From Burkholderia sp. Bp8992 (GTDB lineage Bacteria; Pseudomonadota; Gammaproteobacteria; Burkholderiales; Burkholderiaceae), in contig NZ_QTQI01000004.1 of the NCBI RefSeq assembly GCF_003853705.1, forward strand, positions 248,001-312,000: a DNA stretch of 64,000 nt, written 5' to 3'. The notes beneath the pieces are model-generated. The model worked only from the letters and a program-made list of their open reading frames with translations. It was not told the DNA's origin and searched no databases. This document shows positions 8,970 through 17,653 of this stretch, one piece after another. The stretch's first letter is position 1. Each line of letters starts with the position of its first letter. A program made the position numbers and the translations under genes.

Positions 8970-10631
8970 TCAGCGTGCGCAGGTCGCGCGCGCCAGTGCG
9001 TCGGCGATCGCCTGACGGTCGAGCGTGCGCATGCGCGCGCAGACGTGCTGATCGGGGCGCAGCAGGTAGAACGTGCCCGGCTGCGCGTCGTAGCGTTGCG
9101 CGGCAAAACCGTCGACGTCCTCCACGACGTCGACGCCGGCCACCGGCTGCGCATGGCCGGCCGGCACGACGAGCACCGGACGCACCGGCAGCGCGAGGCC
9201 GTCGACGGCCCTGGCGAGCGCGGCCGCATCGCCCGGCAAGCCGAACAGCACGCCGGTGAAGCCGTCGCGCAGACGCTGCAGCAGCCAGCCCGACGCGTCC
9301 TGCACGCGCACCGGCGCATCGGCCGCCGCCGCGCCCGGCCGCATCGCGCAGGCAAATGCGTCGCCGTTGCGATCGGGCGTGTTCAGCGGCGAATCGGCCA
9401 GTACCGCCGGCACCGACAGGCGGCCGCTGTTCACGAGCTTGCGCGCGAACTCGCAGTCGCGCGCGAGCTTCAGCGTCGCGTCGCGGAACACGCGCGACAC
9501 CGCGCTCTTCGGCGTGATGAAGTCGGTCGAGCGCGTCGAGTTGCGGATGTTCTCGTCGGCCGCGAATTCGCGCTCGCTCGCATACGTGTCGAGCAGGCGG
9601 TCGTCCGAGCGGCCGTCGAGCACGAGCTTCAGCTTCCATGCGAGGTTGTCCGCGTCCTGCACGCCGCTGTTCGCGCCGCGCGCGCCGAACGGCGACACGC
9701 CGTGCGCGGAATCGCCCGCGAACAGCACGCGGCCGTGGCGGAACGTATCCATCCGCTGGCAGCGGAACGTATAGACGCTCACCCATTCGAGCTCGAACTC
9801 GACGTCCGGCCCGAGCAGCGCGCGCACGCGCGGGATCACGCGCTCCGGCTGCTTCTCGGCGACAGGGTCGGCATCCCAGCCAAGCTGGAAGTCAATGCGC
9901 CATACGTTATCGGGCTGGCGATGCAGCAGCACCGACTGGTTGCGGTGGAACGGCGGATCGAACCAGAACCAGCGCTCGGTCGGAAACTCCGCCTTCATCT
10001 TCACGTCGGCGATCAGGAAGCGGTCCTTGAACGTGCGGCCATGGCTTTCGAGGCCCATCATCGTGCGCATCGGGCTGCGCGAGCCGTCGGCCGCGATCAC
10101 GTACCGCGCGTGCAGCGTCGCGATGCCGTCCGGCGTCTCGATCGTCAGCACCGCGTGTTCGGCCGACTGCTCGATGCCCGTCACCTTGTGCTTCCAGCGG
10201 ATGTCGAGGTTCGGCAGCTCGAACGCACGGTCGGCCAGATAGCCTTCGACGTAGTACTGCTGCAGGTTGATGAATGCGGGGCGCGCGTGCCCTTCCTCGG
10301 GCAGCAGGTCGAACGCGTACAGCTGCTCGTCCTGCAGGAACACCTTGCCGACGTGCCAGCTCACGCCCTTGTCGACGAAGCGCTCGCCGCAGCCGAGCCG
10401 GTCGAAGATCTCGAGCGTGCGTTTCGCGAAGCAAATCGCGCGCGATCCGGTCGACAACGTGTCGTCGTCGTCGAGCAGCACGACCGGCACGCCCTGCTGC
10501 GCGAGGTCGATCGCGGCCGCGAGGCCCACCGGGCCCGCACCGACGACGATGACCGGGTGGACGGCCGCGTCATGCGCGCGAGCGCGGTACTCGAACTTCA
10601 GCGTCTGGTAATCGATGCTCATGGTCGCCAT
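8970..10631 (-). CDS. FAD-dependent aromatic hydroxylase (MhaA/MhpA-like)
   Basis: 553 residues of the FAD-binding-3 hydroxylase family. The FAD-binding GxGxxG is VIVVGAGPVGLAAA near residue 27. The second FAD motif is RVLFAGDSAHGVSPFGARG, with the DG fingerprint AADGSRSPMR between them. The C-terminal thioredoxin-like domain of this family is present (about residues 400-550). It is first in the operon ahead of DUF2783, permease, hmgA and fahA, so the product is probably homogentisate, from 3-hydroxyphenylacetate. ATG 10631 has GAGG 6 nt upstream; an ATG three codons in (10622) is the alternative. Confidence 0.82.
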   Translation of the reverse strand: MATMSIDYQTLKFEYRARAHDAAVHPVIVVGAGPVGLAAAIDLAQQGVPVVLLDDDDTLSTGSRAICFAKRTLEIFDRLGCGERFVDKGVSWHVGKVFLQDEQLYAFDLLPEEGHARPAFINLQQYYVEGYLADRAFELPNLDIRWKHKVTGIEQSAEHAVLTIETPDGIATLHARYVIAADGSRSPMRTMMGLESHGRTFKDRFLIADVKMKAEFPTERWFWFDPPFHRNQSVLLHRQPDNVWRIDFQLGWDADPVAEKQPERVIPRVRALLGPDVEFELEWVSVYTFRCQRMDTFRHGRVLFAGDSAHGVSPFGARGANSGVQDADNLAWKLKLVLDGRSDDRLLDTYASEREFAADENIRNSTRSTDFITPKSAVSRVFRDATLKLARDCEFARKLVNSGRLSVPAVLADSPLNTPDRNGDAFACAMRPGAAAADAPVRVQDASGWLLQRLRDGFTGVLFGLPGDAAALARAVDGLALPVRPVLVVPAGHAQPVAGVDVVEDVDGFAAQRYDAQPGTFYLLRPDQHVCARMRTLDRQAIADALARATCAR

Positions 10632-10984
10632 CCGCGCCTCAACCCTGCCGCGCGCGCACCGGCGCGCCCGTCGTGCCCTTCGTCTCCTGCCGGCGCGCCT
10701 GCCCGGCTGTCCTGTCAACCGCCACGTCTCGCTCCTTGCTTCCTGTTGATTCGTGAACGGCGCCGTCTCGCGGCGCCCGCATGCCGCATTTCTTGATCGG
10801 CGACAAATCCTTGGATTTACGAATAGTAAAACCAATTACGAATAGTGAAATCAACGTAAACCCTAGGCGAACGTGTCCGGACGGGATAACCATATGAGCG
10901 AAACGCCAAGCCGAGCTTGGCGCGCGCTGCTAATATCGAGATACGAGGCGGCCCGTTCGGCCGCCGTTTTTCCTTCTTACGCCG
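10632..10984. promoter_or_regulatory. divergent intergenic region with paired dyad operator candidates
   Basis: This 353-bp gap separates the hydroxylase operon (minus) from the EAL gene (plus). At 10816-10830 is TTTAC-GAATA-GTAAA, a perfect dyad. A near copy with the same GAATA core, TTACGAATAGTGAAATC, lies at 10836-10852, exactly 19 bp further on. Two similar half-turn-phased dyads in an AT-rich patch look like a dimeric regulator site for the aromatic operon. No regulator gene for that operon is visible in the window. The rest of the gap holds nothing I can name. Confidence 0.5.
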
Positions 10985-11788
10985 ATGATTCCGCCCACCA
11001 TTCCCGAGCTGGTCGCCCGTGCCGGGCAACTGCCGTATCTGCGGGATCACCTCGCGCTGGCCGAAGGCGGCACCGCGAGCGCGAATCTGCCCGAGCGCAC
11101 GCTCGGCAGCGCCTACGAACCGATCTACGACGTGACGATGCCCGGCGCGCCGCAATCGACCTCATTTGCCGACGCGATCGAGCGCTACGGCGACGAGCTC
11201 GGCTTCCAGGCCGTCACGGTCGTCACGGGCGCGCCGCACGATCCGGTCGACTCGGCCGTCGACGACCAGACGCTGGTCGCGATCGACCGCCTGTCGCGCG
11301 CGCTGCATGCGATCAACTTTTTCGGCGCGCAGCGCCACGGGTTGCTGTTCCTGCGCGTGCACGAACGGCTGCTGAAGAGCGTGAAGTACGACCACGGCAA
11401 GCATTTCTCGTCGGTGCTGCAGCGCTTCGGGCTGCCGCCCGAGCGGGTCGTGATCGAGCTGCCGGCGGTCGCGGTCGCGCACAAGACCTTCCTCGGCTAC
11501 CTGACGCGCAGCTACCAGCATCACGGCTTCAAGGTCGCGGACAAACTGCCCGACCCGGGCCGCATCCTCGCGGTCGAATCGGACATGGCGCGGCCCGACT
11601 TCATCAAGATGGATGCGGGCATCGCGTTGCGCGACGGGATGGTCAAGGCGCTCGTCGCCTATGCGCAGCGCGTGCGGATTCCGCTGATCTTCGACGGCGT
11701 CGTCGACGAGACGCAGTGCGAACTGCTGCGCCAGCACGACGTGCGGTTCATGCAGGGCCCCGTGTTTGCGAAGGTCGTGACGGCCTGA
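10985..11788 (+). CDS. degenerate EAL-domain protein (probably catalytically inactive)
   Basis: 267 residues covering an EAL fold with most catalytic signatures lost. The EAL triplet is EPI (45-47). ELPAVAVA (158-165) replaces ELTE and IKMD (207-210) retains the Asp. The DDFGTG loop is not recognisable, and FDGVVDETQ (236-243) replaces AEGVET with Asp in place of the key Glu. QGPVFAK (257-263) matches the end of the domain. There is no partner GGDEF, PAS or membrane segment. The family either hydrolyses or binds cyclic di-GMP; here a binding or protein-interaction role is more likely. Confidence 0.7.
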   Translation: MIPPTIPELVARAGQLPYLRDHLALAEGGTASANLPERTLGSAYEPIYDVTMPGAPQSTSFADAIERYGDELGFQAVTVVTGAPHDPVDSAVDDQTLVAIDRLSRALHAINFFGAQRHGLLFLRVHERLLKSVKYDHGKHFSSVLQRFGLPPERVVIELPAVAVAHKTFLGYLTRSYQHHGFKVADKLPDPGRILAVESDMARPDFIKMDAGIALRDGMVKALVAYAQRVRIPLIFDGVVDETQCELLRQHDVRFMQGPVFAKVVTA

Positions 11789-12002
11789 GCGGAGGGCGTG
11801 ACCGGCACGCGCGGTGTGCCGGTTGCGAGCGTTGGGCGACGCGCCGTTCGCGGAATCCGTTCGGCTTGCGTCATCCGTGCCCGATGCCGGCCGGTTCGTG
11901 ACCGGATGTCTTGCATGGCCGGCGCAACCGGAAGGCGCCGCCGCCCTCCGCGGTTCCCGCCGACACCGGCGACGACGGCATGGCCGTCGCGCACCGCATG
12001 GC

Positions 12003-12794
12003 TCAGGCCGTCTGCCCGAGCCGTTGCGCGAGCCCTTTCAGCTTCGGCCCGATCTGCGTCCGGAACACGTCCTCGTCCATCGACGACGCGGGACCGCTGC
12101 AGCTCAGGATCAGCCAGCGCCCCTCGCGCGGCTCGCGAAACGGCACGGCCGCCGCGTTCACGTCCATGTGCCACGCGCGGAACGAGTAGCAGCACCCGCC
12201 TGCCGAGAACTCGGCCACCGCAAGCTGCGCGGCGGCGACGAGCGCATCGGCGTCCGCCGCGCCGCCTGCCGCGCGGTGCAGTTCCGTATAGAGCGCGCGG
12301 CGCACATCCTCCGGCTGCACGGCCAGGTACGCACGCCCCATCGAGCTCGTCAGCATCGACAGCCGCGAACCGGGCGCGAGCCCGAGCGTCAGCGCCGTCT
12401 CGCTGCGGATCGTCTCCAGGTAGATCATGTCGAGTCCGTCCCGGCAGCCCAGCGACACGGCCGCGCCGATTTCGCGCGCGAGCGCCTGCATGTGCGGCCG
12501 CGCGAGATCGATCGTCCCCGAACCCGACAGCAGCGCGTAGCCGAGCGACAGCACGCCGGCGTCGAGCGCATACTTTCCAAGCGTCTCGTCGTAGCGCAGG
12601 TAACCGAGCACGGTCAGCGTATAGGCAAGCCGGTTCACGGTCGCCTTCGGCAGCCCCGTGCGCTCCGCGAAGTCGCGGTTGCCGAGCATCGTCTCGCCGG
12701 GCCGGAAGGCGCGCAGCAGGTCGAGCCCGCGCGCGAGCGCGACGACGAACTTGCGTTCGTCGATCGTGGTTTCGTCGATGGTTGAAAGTGTCAT
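12003..12794 (-). CDS. IclR-family transcriptional regulator
   Basis: 263 residues. The N-terminal winged helix-turn-helix includes [21 protein letters not shown] (about 40-60). The C-terminal IclR effector domain carries [11 protein letters not shown] and the typical FS[13 protein letters not shown] region. It is divergent from gcdH with only 115 bp between the starts, and a perfect IclR-type palindrome lies in that gap. It most likely controls gcdH and itself in response to a glutarate/lysine-degradation metabolite (a GcdR-like role); the effector is not known from sequence. Confidence 0.88.
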   Translation of the reverse strand: MTLSTIDETTIDERKFVVALARGLDLLRAFRPGETMLGNRDFAERTGLPKATVNRLAYTLTVLGYLRYDETLGKYALDAGVLSLGYALLSGSGTIDLARPHMQALAREIGAAVSLGCRDGLDMIYLETIRSETALTLGLAPGSRLSMLTSSMGRAYLAVQPEDVRRALYTELHRAAGGAADADALVAAAQLAVAEFSAGGCCYSFRAWHMDVNAAAVPFREPREGRWLILSCSGPASSMDEDVFRTQIGPKLKGLAQRLGQTA

Positions 12795-12828
12795 CTGGTG
12801 CTACACTGGGTTCGATTTGCAAAACATT

Positions 12829-12845
12829 GTTCCGCACAGCGGAAC
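12829..12845. promoter_or_regulatory. IclR-type operator, perfect 17-bp palindrome
   Basis: GTTCCGCACAGCGGAAC: 7-bp arms GTTCCGC and GCGGAAC around ACA. It lies 34 bp upstream of the iclR start and 64 bp upstream of the gcdH start. Length and TTCCGC/GCGGAA arms match the operators usually bound by IclR-family dimers. Confidence 0.75.
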
Positions 12846-12909
12846 TACAGTCAAGCGAACTTTTGGCATGGGGCCCGGCTGGAAGACCGGACCAACTGGA
12901 GATGAGACG

Positions 12910-14097
12910 ATGACCGCTGCAACTTTTCATTGGGACGATCCGCTGCTGCTCGACCAGCAACTGACTGAAGAAGAGCGGATGGTGCGCGATGCCGCGCAGG
13001 CGTACGCACAGGACAAGCTCGCGCCGCGCGTCACTGAAGCGTTCCGCCACGAGCGCACCGACGCCGCCATCTTCCGCGAGATGGGCGAAGTCGGTCTGCT
13101 CGGCCCGACGATTCCCGAGGAATACGGCGGCCCCGGCCTCAACTACGTCAGCTACGGACTGATCGCGCGCGAAGTCGAGCGCGTCGATTCGGGCTACCGG
13201 TCGATGATGTCCGTGCAGTCGTCGCTCGTGATGGTGCCGATCTTCGAATTCGGCTCCGACGCGCAGAAGCAGAAATACCTGCCGAAGCTCGCGACCGGCG
13301 AATGGATCGGCTGCTTCGGGCTGACCGAGCCGAACCACGGCTCCGATCCGGGCAGCATGGTCACGCGCGCGAAGAAGGTGCCCGGCGGCTACTCGCTGTC
13401 CGGCGCGAAGATGTGGATCACGAACTCGCCGATCGCCGACGTGTTCGTCGTGTGGGCGAAGCTCGAAGAGAACGGCAAGGACGCGATCCGCGGCTTCATC
13501 CTGGAGAAAGGCTGGAAGGGCCTGTCGGCGCCGGCGATCCACGGCAAGGTCGGGCTGCGCGCGTCGATCACCGGCGAGATCGTCCTCGACGAAGTGTTCG
13601 TGCCGGAAGAGAACCTGATGCCGAACGTGAGCGGCCTGCGCGGCCCGTTCACGTGCCTGAACTCGGCGCGCTACGGGATCGCATGGGGCGCGCTCGGCGC
13701 TGCCGAGTCCTGCTGGCACACCTCGCGCCAGTACGTGCTCGACCGCCAGCAGTTCGGCCGGCCGCTCGCCGCGAACCAGCTGATCCAGAAGAAGCTCGCC
13801 GACATGCAGACCGAAATCACGCTCGGCCTGCAAGGCGTACTGCGCCTCGGCCGGATGAAGGACGAAGGCACGGCGGCCGTCGAGATCACGTCGATCATGA
13901 AGCGCAACTCGTGCGGCAAGGCGCTCGACATCGCGCGCCTCGCGCGCGACATGCTCGGCGGCAACGGCATCTCCGACGAATTCGGCGTCGCGCGCCACCT
14001 CGTGAACCTCGAAGTGGTCAACACGTACGAAGGCACGCACGACATCCACGCGCTGATCCTCGGCCGCGCGCAGACGGGCATCCAGGCATTCTTCTGA
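12910..14097 (+). CDS. gcdH: glutaryl-CoA dehydrogenase
   Basis: 395 residues of the acyl-CoA dehydrogenase family; it oxidises and decarboxylates glutaryl-CoA to crotonyl-CoA in lysine/tryptophan breakdown. Visible signatures are [17 protein letters not shown] (FAD/substrate), [31 protein letters not shown] and the catalytic Glu374 in [13 protein letters not shown]. The ATG at 12910 has GGAG 8 nt upstream. An in-frame ATG 14 codons earlier exists but its peptide is not conserved-looking. It is probably under the divergent IclR regulator. No acyl-CoA transferase gene is adjacent. Confidence 0.93.
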   Translation: MTAATFHWDDPLLLDQQLTEEERMVRDAAQAYAQDKLAPRVTEAFRHERTDAAIFREMGEVGLLGPTIPEEYGGPGLNYVSYGLIAREVERVDSGYRSMMSVQSSLVMVPIFEFGSDAQKQKYLPKLATGEWIGCFGLTEPNHGSDPGSMVTRAKKVPGGYSLSGAKMWITNSPIADVFVVWAKLEENGKDAIRGFILEKGWKGLSAPAIHGKVGLRASITGEIVLDEVFVPEENLMPNVSGLRGPFTCLNSARYGIAWGALGAAESCWHTSRQYVLDRQQFGRPLAANQLIQKKLADMQTEITLGLQGVLRLGRMKDEGTAAVEITSIMKRNSCGKALDIARLARDMLGGNGISDEFGVARHLVNLEVVNTYEGTHDIHALILGRAQTGIQAFF

Positions 14098-14150
14098 ACA
14101 TCCGGACGTGACGCACGCGGCCGCGATGCCGCGTGGCGCAGCGCCAAGCA

Positions 14151-14186
14151 AACGGCCCGCCCGGCATCACTGCCGGGCGGGCCGTT
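14151..14186. terminator. bidirectional hairpin terminator
   Basis: A perfect 16-bp inverted repeat: AACGGCCCGCCCGGCA (14151-14166) and its complement (14171-14186), with loop TCAC. It lies between the convergent gcdH and peroxiredoxin genes and can end both transcripts. The outer arm AACGGCCCGC is identical to that of the terminator at 4657. Confidence 0.8.
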
Positions 14187-14220
14187 GTTCATCGGAACCG
14201 CGGTTCCGGGCCGCCGCTGC

Positions 14221-14859
14221 TTACTTGTTCGGCTGCGGCGTCAGGCGCAGATACGGACGCACTGCGTTGAAGCCCTTCGGGAAGCGCTTCTTCAGCTCTT
14301 CCGGATCCTGCAGCGACGGCACGATCACGACGTCGTCGCCGTCCTTCCAGTTGCCGGGCGTCGCGACCTTGTAGTTGTCGGTCAGTTGCAGCGAGTCGAT
14401 CACGCGCAGCACTTCGTCGAAATTGCGCCCCGTGCTGGCCGGATAGGTGATCGTGAGCCGCACCTTCTTGTTCGGGTCGATCACGAACAGCGAGCGCACC
14501 GTCAGCGTTTCGTTCGCGTTCGGGTGGATCATGTCGTACAGCTGCGAAACCTTGCGGTCCGCATCGGCGATGATCGGAAAGCCGACGACCGTCGATTGCG
14601 TTTCGTTGATGTCGTTGATCCAGCCCTTGTGCGATTCGACGCCGTCGACCGACAGCGCGATCACCTTCACGTTGCGTTTCTCGAATTCGCCCTTCAGTTT
14701 CGAGGTCAGCCCGAGTTCCGTCGTGCACACCGGCGTGTAGTCGGCCGGATGGGAGAACAGGACGCCCCAGCTGTTGCCGAGCCAGTCGTGAAACTTGATG
14801 GTGCCCAGGCTCGATTCCTGCTCGAAATCCGGTGCGATGTCGCCAAGACGCAGACTCAT
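14221..14859 (-). CDS. 1-Cys peroxiredoxin (Prx6 type)
   Basis: 212 residues. It reduces hydrogen peroxide and organic peroxides. The peroxidatic Cys45 is in DYTPVCTTE, with the Prx6-type C-terminal extension (VATPGNWKDGDDVVIVPSL and PKGFNAVRPYLRLTPQP). No resolving Cys is seen, consistent with the 1-Cys class. It is monocistronic between a terminator and a divergent promoter region. The reductant partner is not encoded nearby. Confidence 0.92.
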   Translation of the reverse strand: MSLRLGDIAPDFEQESSLGTIKFHDWLGNSWGVLFSHPADYTPVCTTELGLTSKLKGEFEKRNVKVIALSVDGVESHKGWINDINETQSTVVGFPIIADADRKVSQLYDMIHPNANETLTVRSLFVIDPNKKVRLTITYPASTGRNFDEVLRVIDSLQLTDNYKVATPGNWKDGDDVVIVPSLQDPEELKKRFPKGFNAVRPYLRLTPQPNK

Positions 14860-15176
14860 GATGTTCCCTCCTCGAACGATGCTGGTTGAAACCGCGCGCT
14901 GGACAGCGCGGGACAGTCCATCAGCTTACGGGAAGCAATGGGCCGTGCGAACGATTATTCCGTTTGATATTCATACTTTTTTGTCATTTTTACCCGGCGC
15001 CGGGACGGGACGGGCGACCACGAGGGAAACTTTTCAATCCTTTGCCGCTCTGTTCATGATTACAAGTCGTTTACCATGCAGTCTTGCACTGCCGCCGTGT
15101 GTGTTCCCGGCTCGCCAGCAGGCAGGGGTTTCGCTACGATGTGAACCTGCAGCATGACAGCACGAAGGGAGTTGCA
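14860..15176. other. divergent intergenic region, no gene
   Basis: This 317-bp gap lies between the peroxiredoxin and DUF883 genes, which read away from each other. An AT-rich patch at about 14960-14992 contains a run of T and probably holds the peroxiredoxin promoter. I found no convincing -35/-10 pair or recognisable OxyR site, and no coding sequence. Confidence 0.4.
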
Positions 15177-15479
15177 ATGTCGGAAATCAACAAGGAGAAA
15201 CTGATGTCGGATATCAAAACCGTTCTCTCGGACGCCGAAGACCTGCTCAAGCAAGCAGCGAGCAGCACGGGCGACCGTGCGGCCGAGCTGCGCGAGAAGG
15301 CGATGTCGCGCCTGAAGCAGGCCAAGGAAAAGGCTGCCGACGTCCAGGTCGTGGTGGTCGAGAAAGGCAAGAAGGCCGCACGCGCGACCGACGATTACGT
15401 GCACGAGCACCCGTGGACGTCGATCGGCGTGGCCGCCGGCGTCGGCGTGCTGATCGGCCTGCTGATCAACCGCAAGTAA
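15177..15479 (+). CDS. DUF883/ElaB-YqjD family inner-membrane protein
   Basis: 100 residues. The N-terminal two thirds are charged and helical (DAEDLLKQAASSTGDRAAELREKAMSRL begins the helix). A single C-terminal membrane segment, SIGVAAGVGVLIGLLI, ends at the last few residues, giving a C-tail-anchored protein. E. coli homologues YqjD/ElaB/YgaM sit in the inner membrane and bind ribosomes in stationary phase. It is followed by YqjE-like and a third small gene, paralleling the E. coli yqjDE(K) order. Confidence 0.85.
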   Translation: MSEINKEKLMSDIKTVLSDAEDLLKQAASSTGDRAAELREKAMSRLKQAKEKAADVQVVVVEKGKKAARATDDYVHEHPWTSIGVAAGVGVLIGLLINRK

Positions 15480-15499
15480 CGCGCTCTGCGCCGTTTCGT

Positions 15500-15528
15500 C
15501 CCGCGGGCCGCGTCGCGCGGCCCGCGGG
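15500..15528. terminator. strong GC hairpin between duf883 and yqjE-like genes
   Basis: A perfect 13-bp inverted repeat CCCGCGGGCCGCG / CGCGGCCCGCGGG with loop TCG. There is no T-tract, so it may be a partial terminator or an RNA-processing/stability element inside the small-protein operon. Confidence 0.45.
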
Positions 15529-15600
15529 CGTCGAAGCCAGTCGGCGGTTTCCGCCGGCCGGCTTTGTCCTAGCTGCTCACTGCGCGCACGCACCTCATCC

Positions 15601-15990
15601 ATGACGACAGACACCACCTCGCAGCCGTCCGGCCAAGGACCGCTGCGCCGCCTCGTCGGCTCCGCGATCGGGCTTCTGCAGACACGCCTCGAACTGGTGG
15701 GCATCGAGCTTGCCGAGGAGAAGGAACGCCTGATGGGCGTGCTGTTCCTCGGGCTCGCCGCGATGATGCTCGCGACGATGGCACTCATCAGCCTGACCGT
15801 GCTCGTCGCGATCGCGTTCTGGGATACCTATCGCTGGCAGTCGCTCGCGGTAATCACCGCACTGTATGCCGCCGCCGGCATCGTGTGCGCGCTGAAAGCC
15901 CGCTCGGGCCTGCGCGACGCACCGACCGTATTCGAGGCGACGCTCGCCGAACTCGAGAAGGACCGCGAACTGTTCCGCGGCAAGCCGTGA
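15601..15990 (+). CDS. phage-holin-superfamily membrane protein (YqjE-like)
   Basis: 129 residues with two central membrane segments (about 41-65 and 78-100). They are flanked by LQTRLELVGIELAEEKERL at the N-side and a charged C-terminal tail, ELEKDRELFRGKP. This is the YqjE/holin-X layout. Despite the family name there is no phage context. The neighbours are the DUF883 protein (121 bp upstream) and a soluble-looking helical protein (43 bp downstream), suggesting a small envelope-stress module. Confidence 0.8.
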   Translation: MTTDTTSQPSGQGPLRRLVGSAIGLLQTRLELVGIELAEEKERLMGVLFLGLAAMMLATMALISLTVLVAIAFWDTYRWQSLAVITALYAAAGIVCALKARSGLRDAPTVFEATLAELEKDRELFRGKP

Positions 15991-16033
15991 TCGCCATCGC
16001 GTTCACCCCTCCCACCTACTTCGTCGACGCGCC

Positions 16034-16477
16034 ATGAGCCAGAACGTTACGGGCAATTCACCCCGCTCCCATTCGTCGCGATCGAACTGGAGCGCATCGC
16101 AGCATCGCGCGCTCCGCAAGGAACTGCTGATCCTGCGATCCGAAGTCGAGCGGCTCGAGCTCGCGGAAGCCGCCGGCGAGATGCGCCAGGCCGTCACGCG
16201 CTTCAGCTGGCTCAAGGTTTTCATCCCCGGCCTTTCCACCAACAAGTTCAGCCAGTCCGCCAGGAACCTGAACGCGAGCCTCGGCAATCTCGTCAACCAG
16301 TATCCGATGCTGAGTTCGCTCGCGTCGCTCGTGCTGGCGAAACCCGTTCGCTCGCTGCTGCGCGCGAGCGCGGGCCCCGCGCTGAAGTGGGGCACGCTCG
16401 GCTTCGCCGCATGGGAGGTCTACCGGATCTGGAAGCAATCCCGCGACGAGCGCGAGCTCGACCCGCACGGCGACTGA
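16034..16477 (+). CDS. small helical protein downstream of YqjE (DUF3318-like)
   Basis: 147 residues. A basic N-terminal region and a helix, LRKELLILRSEVERLELAEAAGEMRQAV, are followed by amphipathic stretches. A weakly hydrophobic end (LKWGTLGFAAWEVYRIWK) could touch the membrane. It resembles proteins annotated as DUF3318 in Burkholderiales and occupies the YqjK position in the yqjDEK-type order. Function unknown. Confidence 0.7.
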   Translation: MSQNVTGNSPRSHSSRSNWSASQHRALRKELLILRSEVERLELAEAAGEMRQAVTRFSWLKVFIPGLSTNKFSQSARNLNASLGNLVNQYPMLSSLASLVLAKPVRSLLRASAGPALKWGTLGFAAWEVYRIWKQSRDERELDPHGD

Positions 16478-16541
16478 CCGCCGACCTCACGCGCGCACGG
16501 CCATGCGCCGTTGCGCGCCTTTTTTGCAGACGCTTGCAAAC

Positions 16542-16988
16542 TCAACGCGCGCCCCAGCAGGCCGTGCCCGGCTCGTCGGCGCCATCGCGCCGCACATTGC
16601 CTTTCGTCCCGCCGGAATCCAGCGTGAAGGACCCGCATGGATCGTCGTGCATCGGGCCCGTGTCGAGCGGGCTTGCGTCCAGTTCGTAGCTCACCGGCGA
16701 ATCGTCGCCACCCAGCCGCCGCAGCGTCAGGCGATAGACGGCACGCCCGTCCGGCGGCGCCCGCACGAGCGCGTCCGGCAACGCCGAAGGCAACGAACCA
16801 TCCAGCGTTTCGAGATACTGGGCCGCGCGATACAGCGCGGACACCGCCGACGCGCGATGAACGCGCGCGACATGCTCGCGATACGACGGGATGCCCCATC
16901 CGGCCAGCACCGCGACGATCGCGAGCACGATCATCAACTCGATCAGCGTGAATCCCGTCGATCGGAATACGGAAGGACGGCCGTTCAC
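16542..16988 (-). CDS. pilE: type IV minor pilin, PilE-like
   Basis: 148 residues. The prepilin signature is STGFTLIELMIVLAIVAVLAG: leader ending in Gly12, Phe+1 and Glu5 of the mature chain. A globular domain follows with two C-terminal cysteines (DPCGSF and GTACWG) that could form the pilin disulfide loop. It is the last gene of the minus-strand pilin operon and starts inside the end of the PilX-like gene (ATGA overlap). The single pair of cysteines and short length suit a minor rather than a major pilin. Confidence 0.82.
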   Translation of the reverse strand: MNGRPSVFRSTGFTLIELMIVLAIVAVLAGWGIPSYREHVARVHRASAVSALYRAAQYLETLDGSLPSALPDALVRAPPDGRAVYRLTLRRLGGDDSPVSYELDASPLDTGPMHDDPCGSFTLDSGGTKGNVRRDGADEPGTACWGAR

Positions 16989-17653
16989 TGAAGCACCGCC
17001 GCGACGCGACGCCAGCGCAGCGCGACGACGCGCTCGCCGCGTATCGCGACCTGGTGCTGCAGCCAGACTGCACTCGATGCATGCGCACCGACGCCACGTG
17101 CGGTGACGAGATAAGCACGGCTACCGGGCGGCCCTGCCCCGCGCCACGCCTCGATCAGGCATCGCGGCGGCTGCGCGGCCATCGGCCATCCGGCGAACGG
17201 CGTGAATGCTTCGGCGGCCGCCAGCGGCGGCATGCGCCGCCAGGTGTCGGGCTCCACGTACGATTCGCGCTCGCTCACATAGGGCACCGCGCCACGGAGC
17301 AATCGCGCGGTGCATGCTGCCAGCGCGGCATCGGCTGCGTGGAATGCAATCAGCCGATCGGACAGTGCTCGCGTGCGACGCGATTCCGTCAGCGCGGCTT
17401 CGAACCACGTGCCTGTCAGCGCTGCAATGGCCGCACCGACCGCGATGACTGCCGGCAATGCGAGCCCTGCGTCGCGCCGCCAGGCGCGGGGTGCCGACCG
17501 GAAGCGCATGCGCGGTTCACACGGGTTCGTCGCCAGGGCGCTCGTGCACGCAGCCTGTTGCGGTTCGTCGCCGCTCGCGGCGATGAGCCCATGCGCGTTG
17601 CCTGCTGCAACCCATCGCGATCTCGCCCACACGGACCGACCTGCTCCGCTCAT
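16985..17653 (-). CDS. pilX: PilX-like minor pilin-assembly protein
   Basis: 222 residues from the ATG that overlaps the pilW stop (ATGA, 17650-17653). The pilin-like part starts late: DAGLALPAVIAVGAAIAALTGT, without the Glu5 of true pilins, as is common in PilX. An internal ATG at 17509 (MRFRSAPRAW) would give 174 residues and a normal 15-residue leader, so the true start is uncertain. The downstream fold carries few conserved residues. Identification rests mainly on its place between pilW and pilE. Confidence 0.65.
   Translation of the reverse strand: MSGAGRSVWARSRWVAAGNAHGLIAASGDEPQQAACTSALATNPCEPRMRFRSAPRAWRRDAGLALPAVIAVGAAIAALTGTWFEAALTESRRTRALSDRLIAFHAADAALAACTARLLRGAVPYVSERESYVEPDTWRRMPPLAAAEAFTPFAGWPMAAQPPRCLIEAWRGAGPPGSRAYLVTARGVGAHASSAVWLQHQVAIRGERVVALRWRRVAAVLQ

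Noticed and set aside
15601-15990. prophage remnant suggested by a holin-superfamily match
   Set aside because: The protein fits the chromosomal YqjE layout next to a DUF883 gene and there are no phage genes around it.
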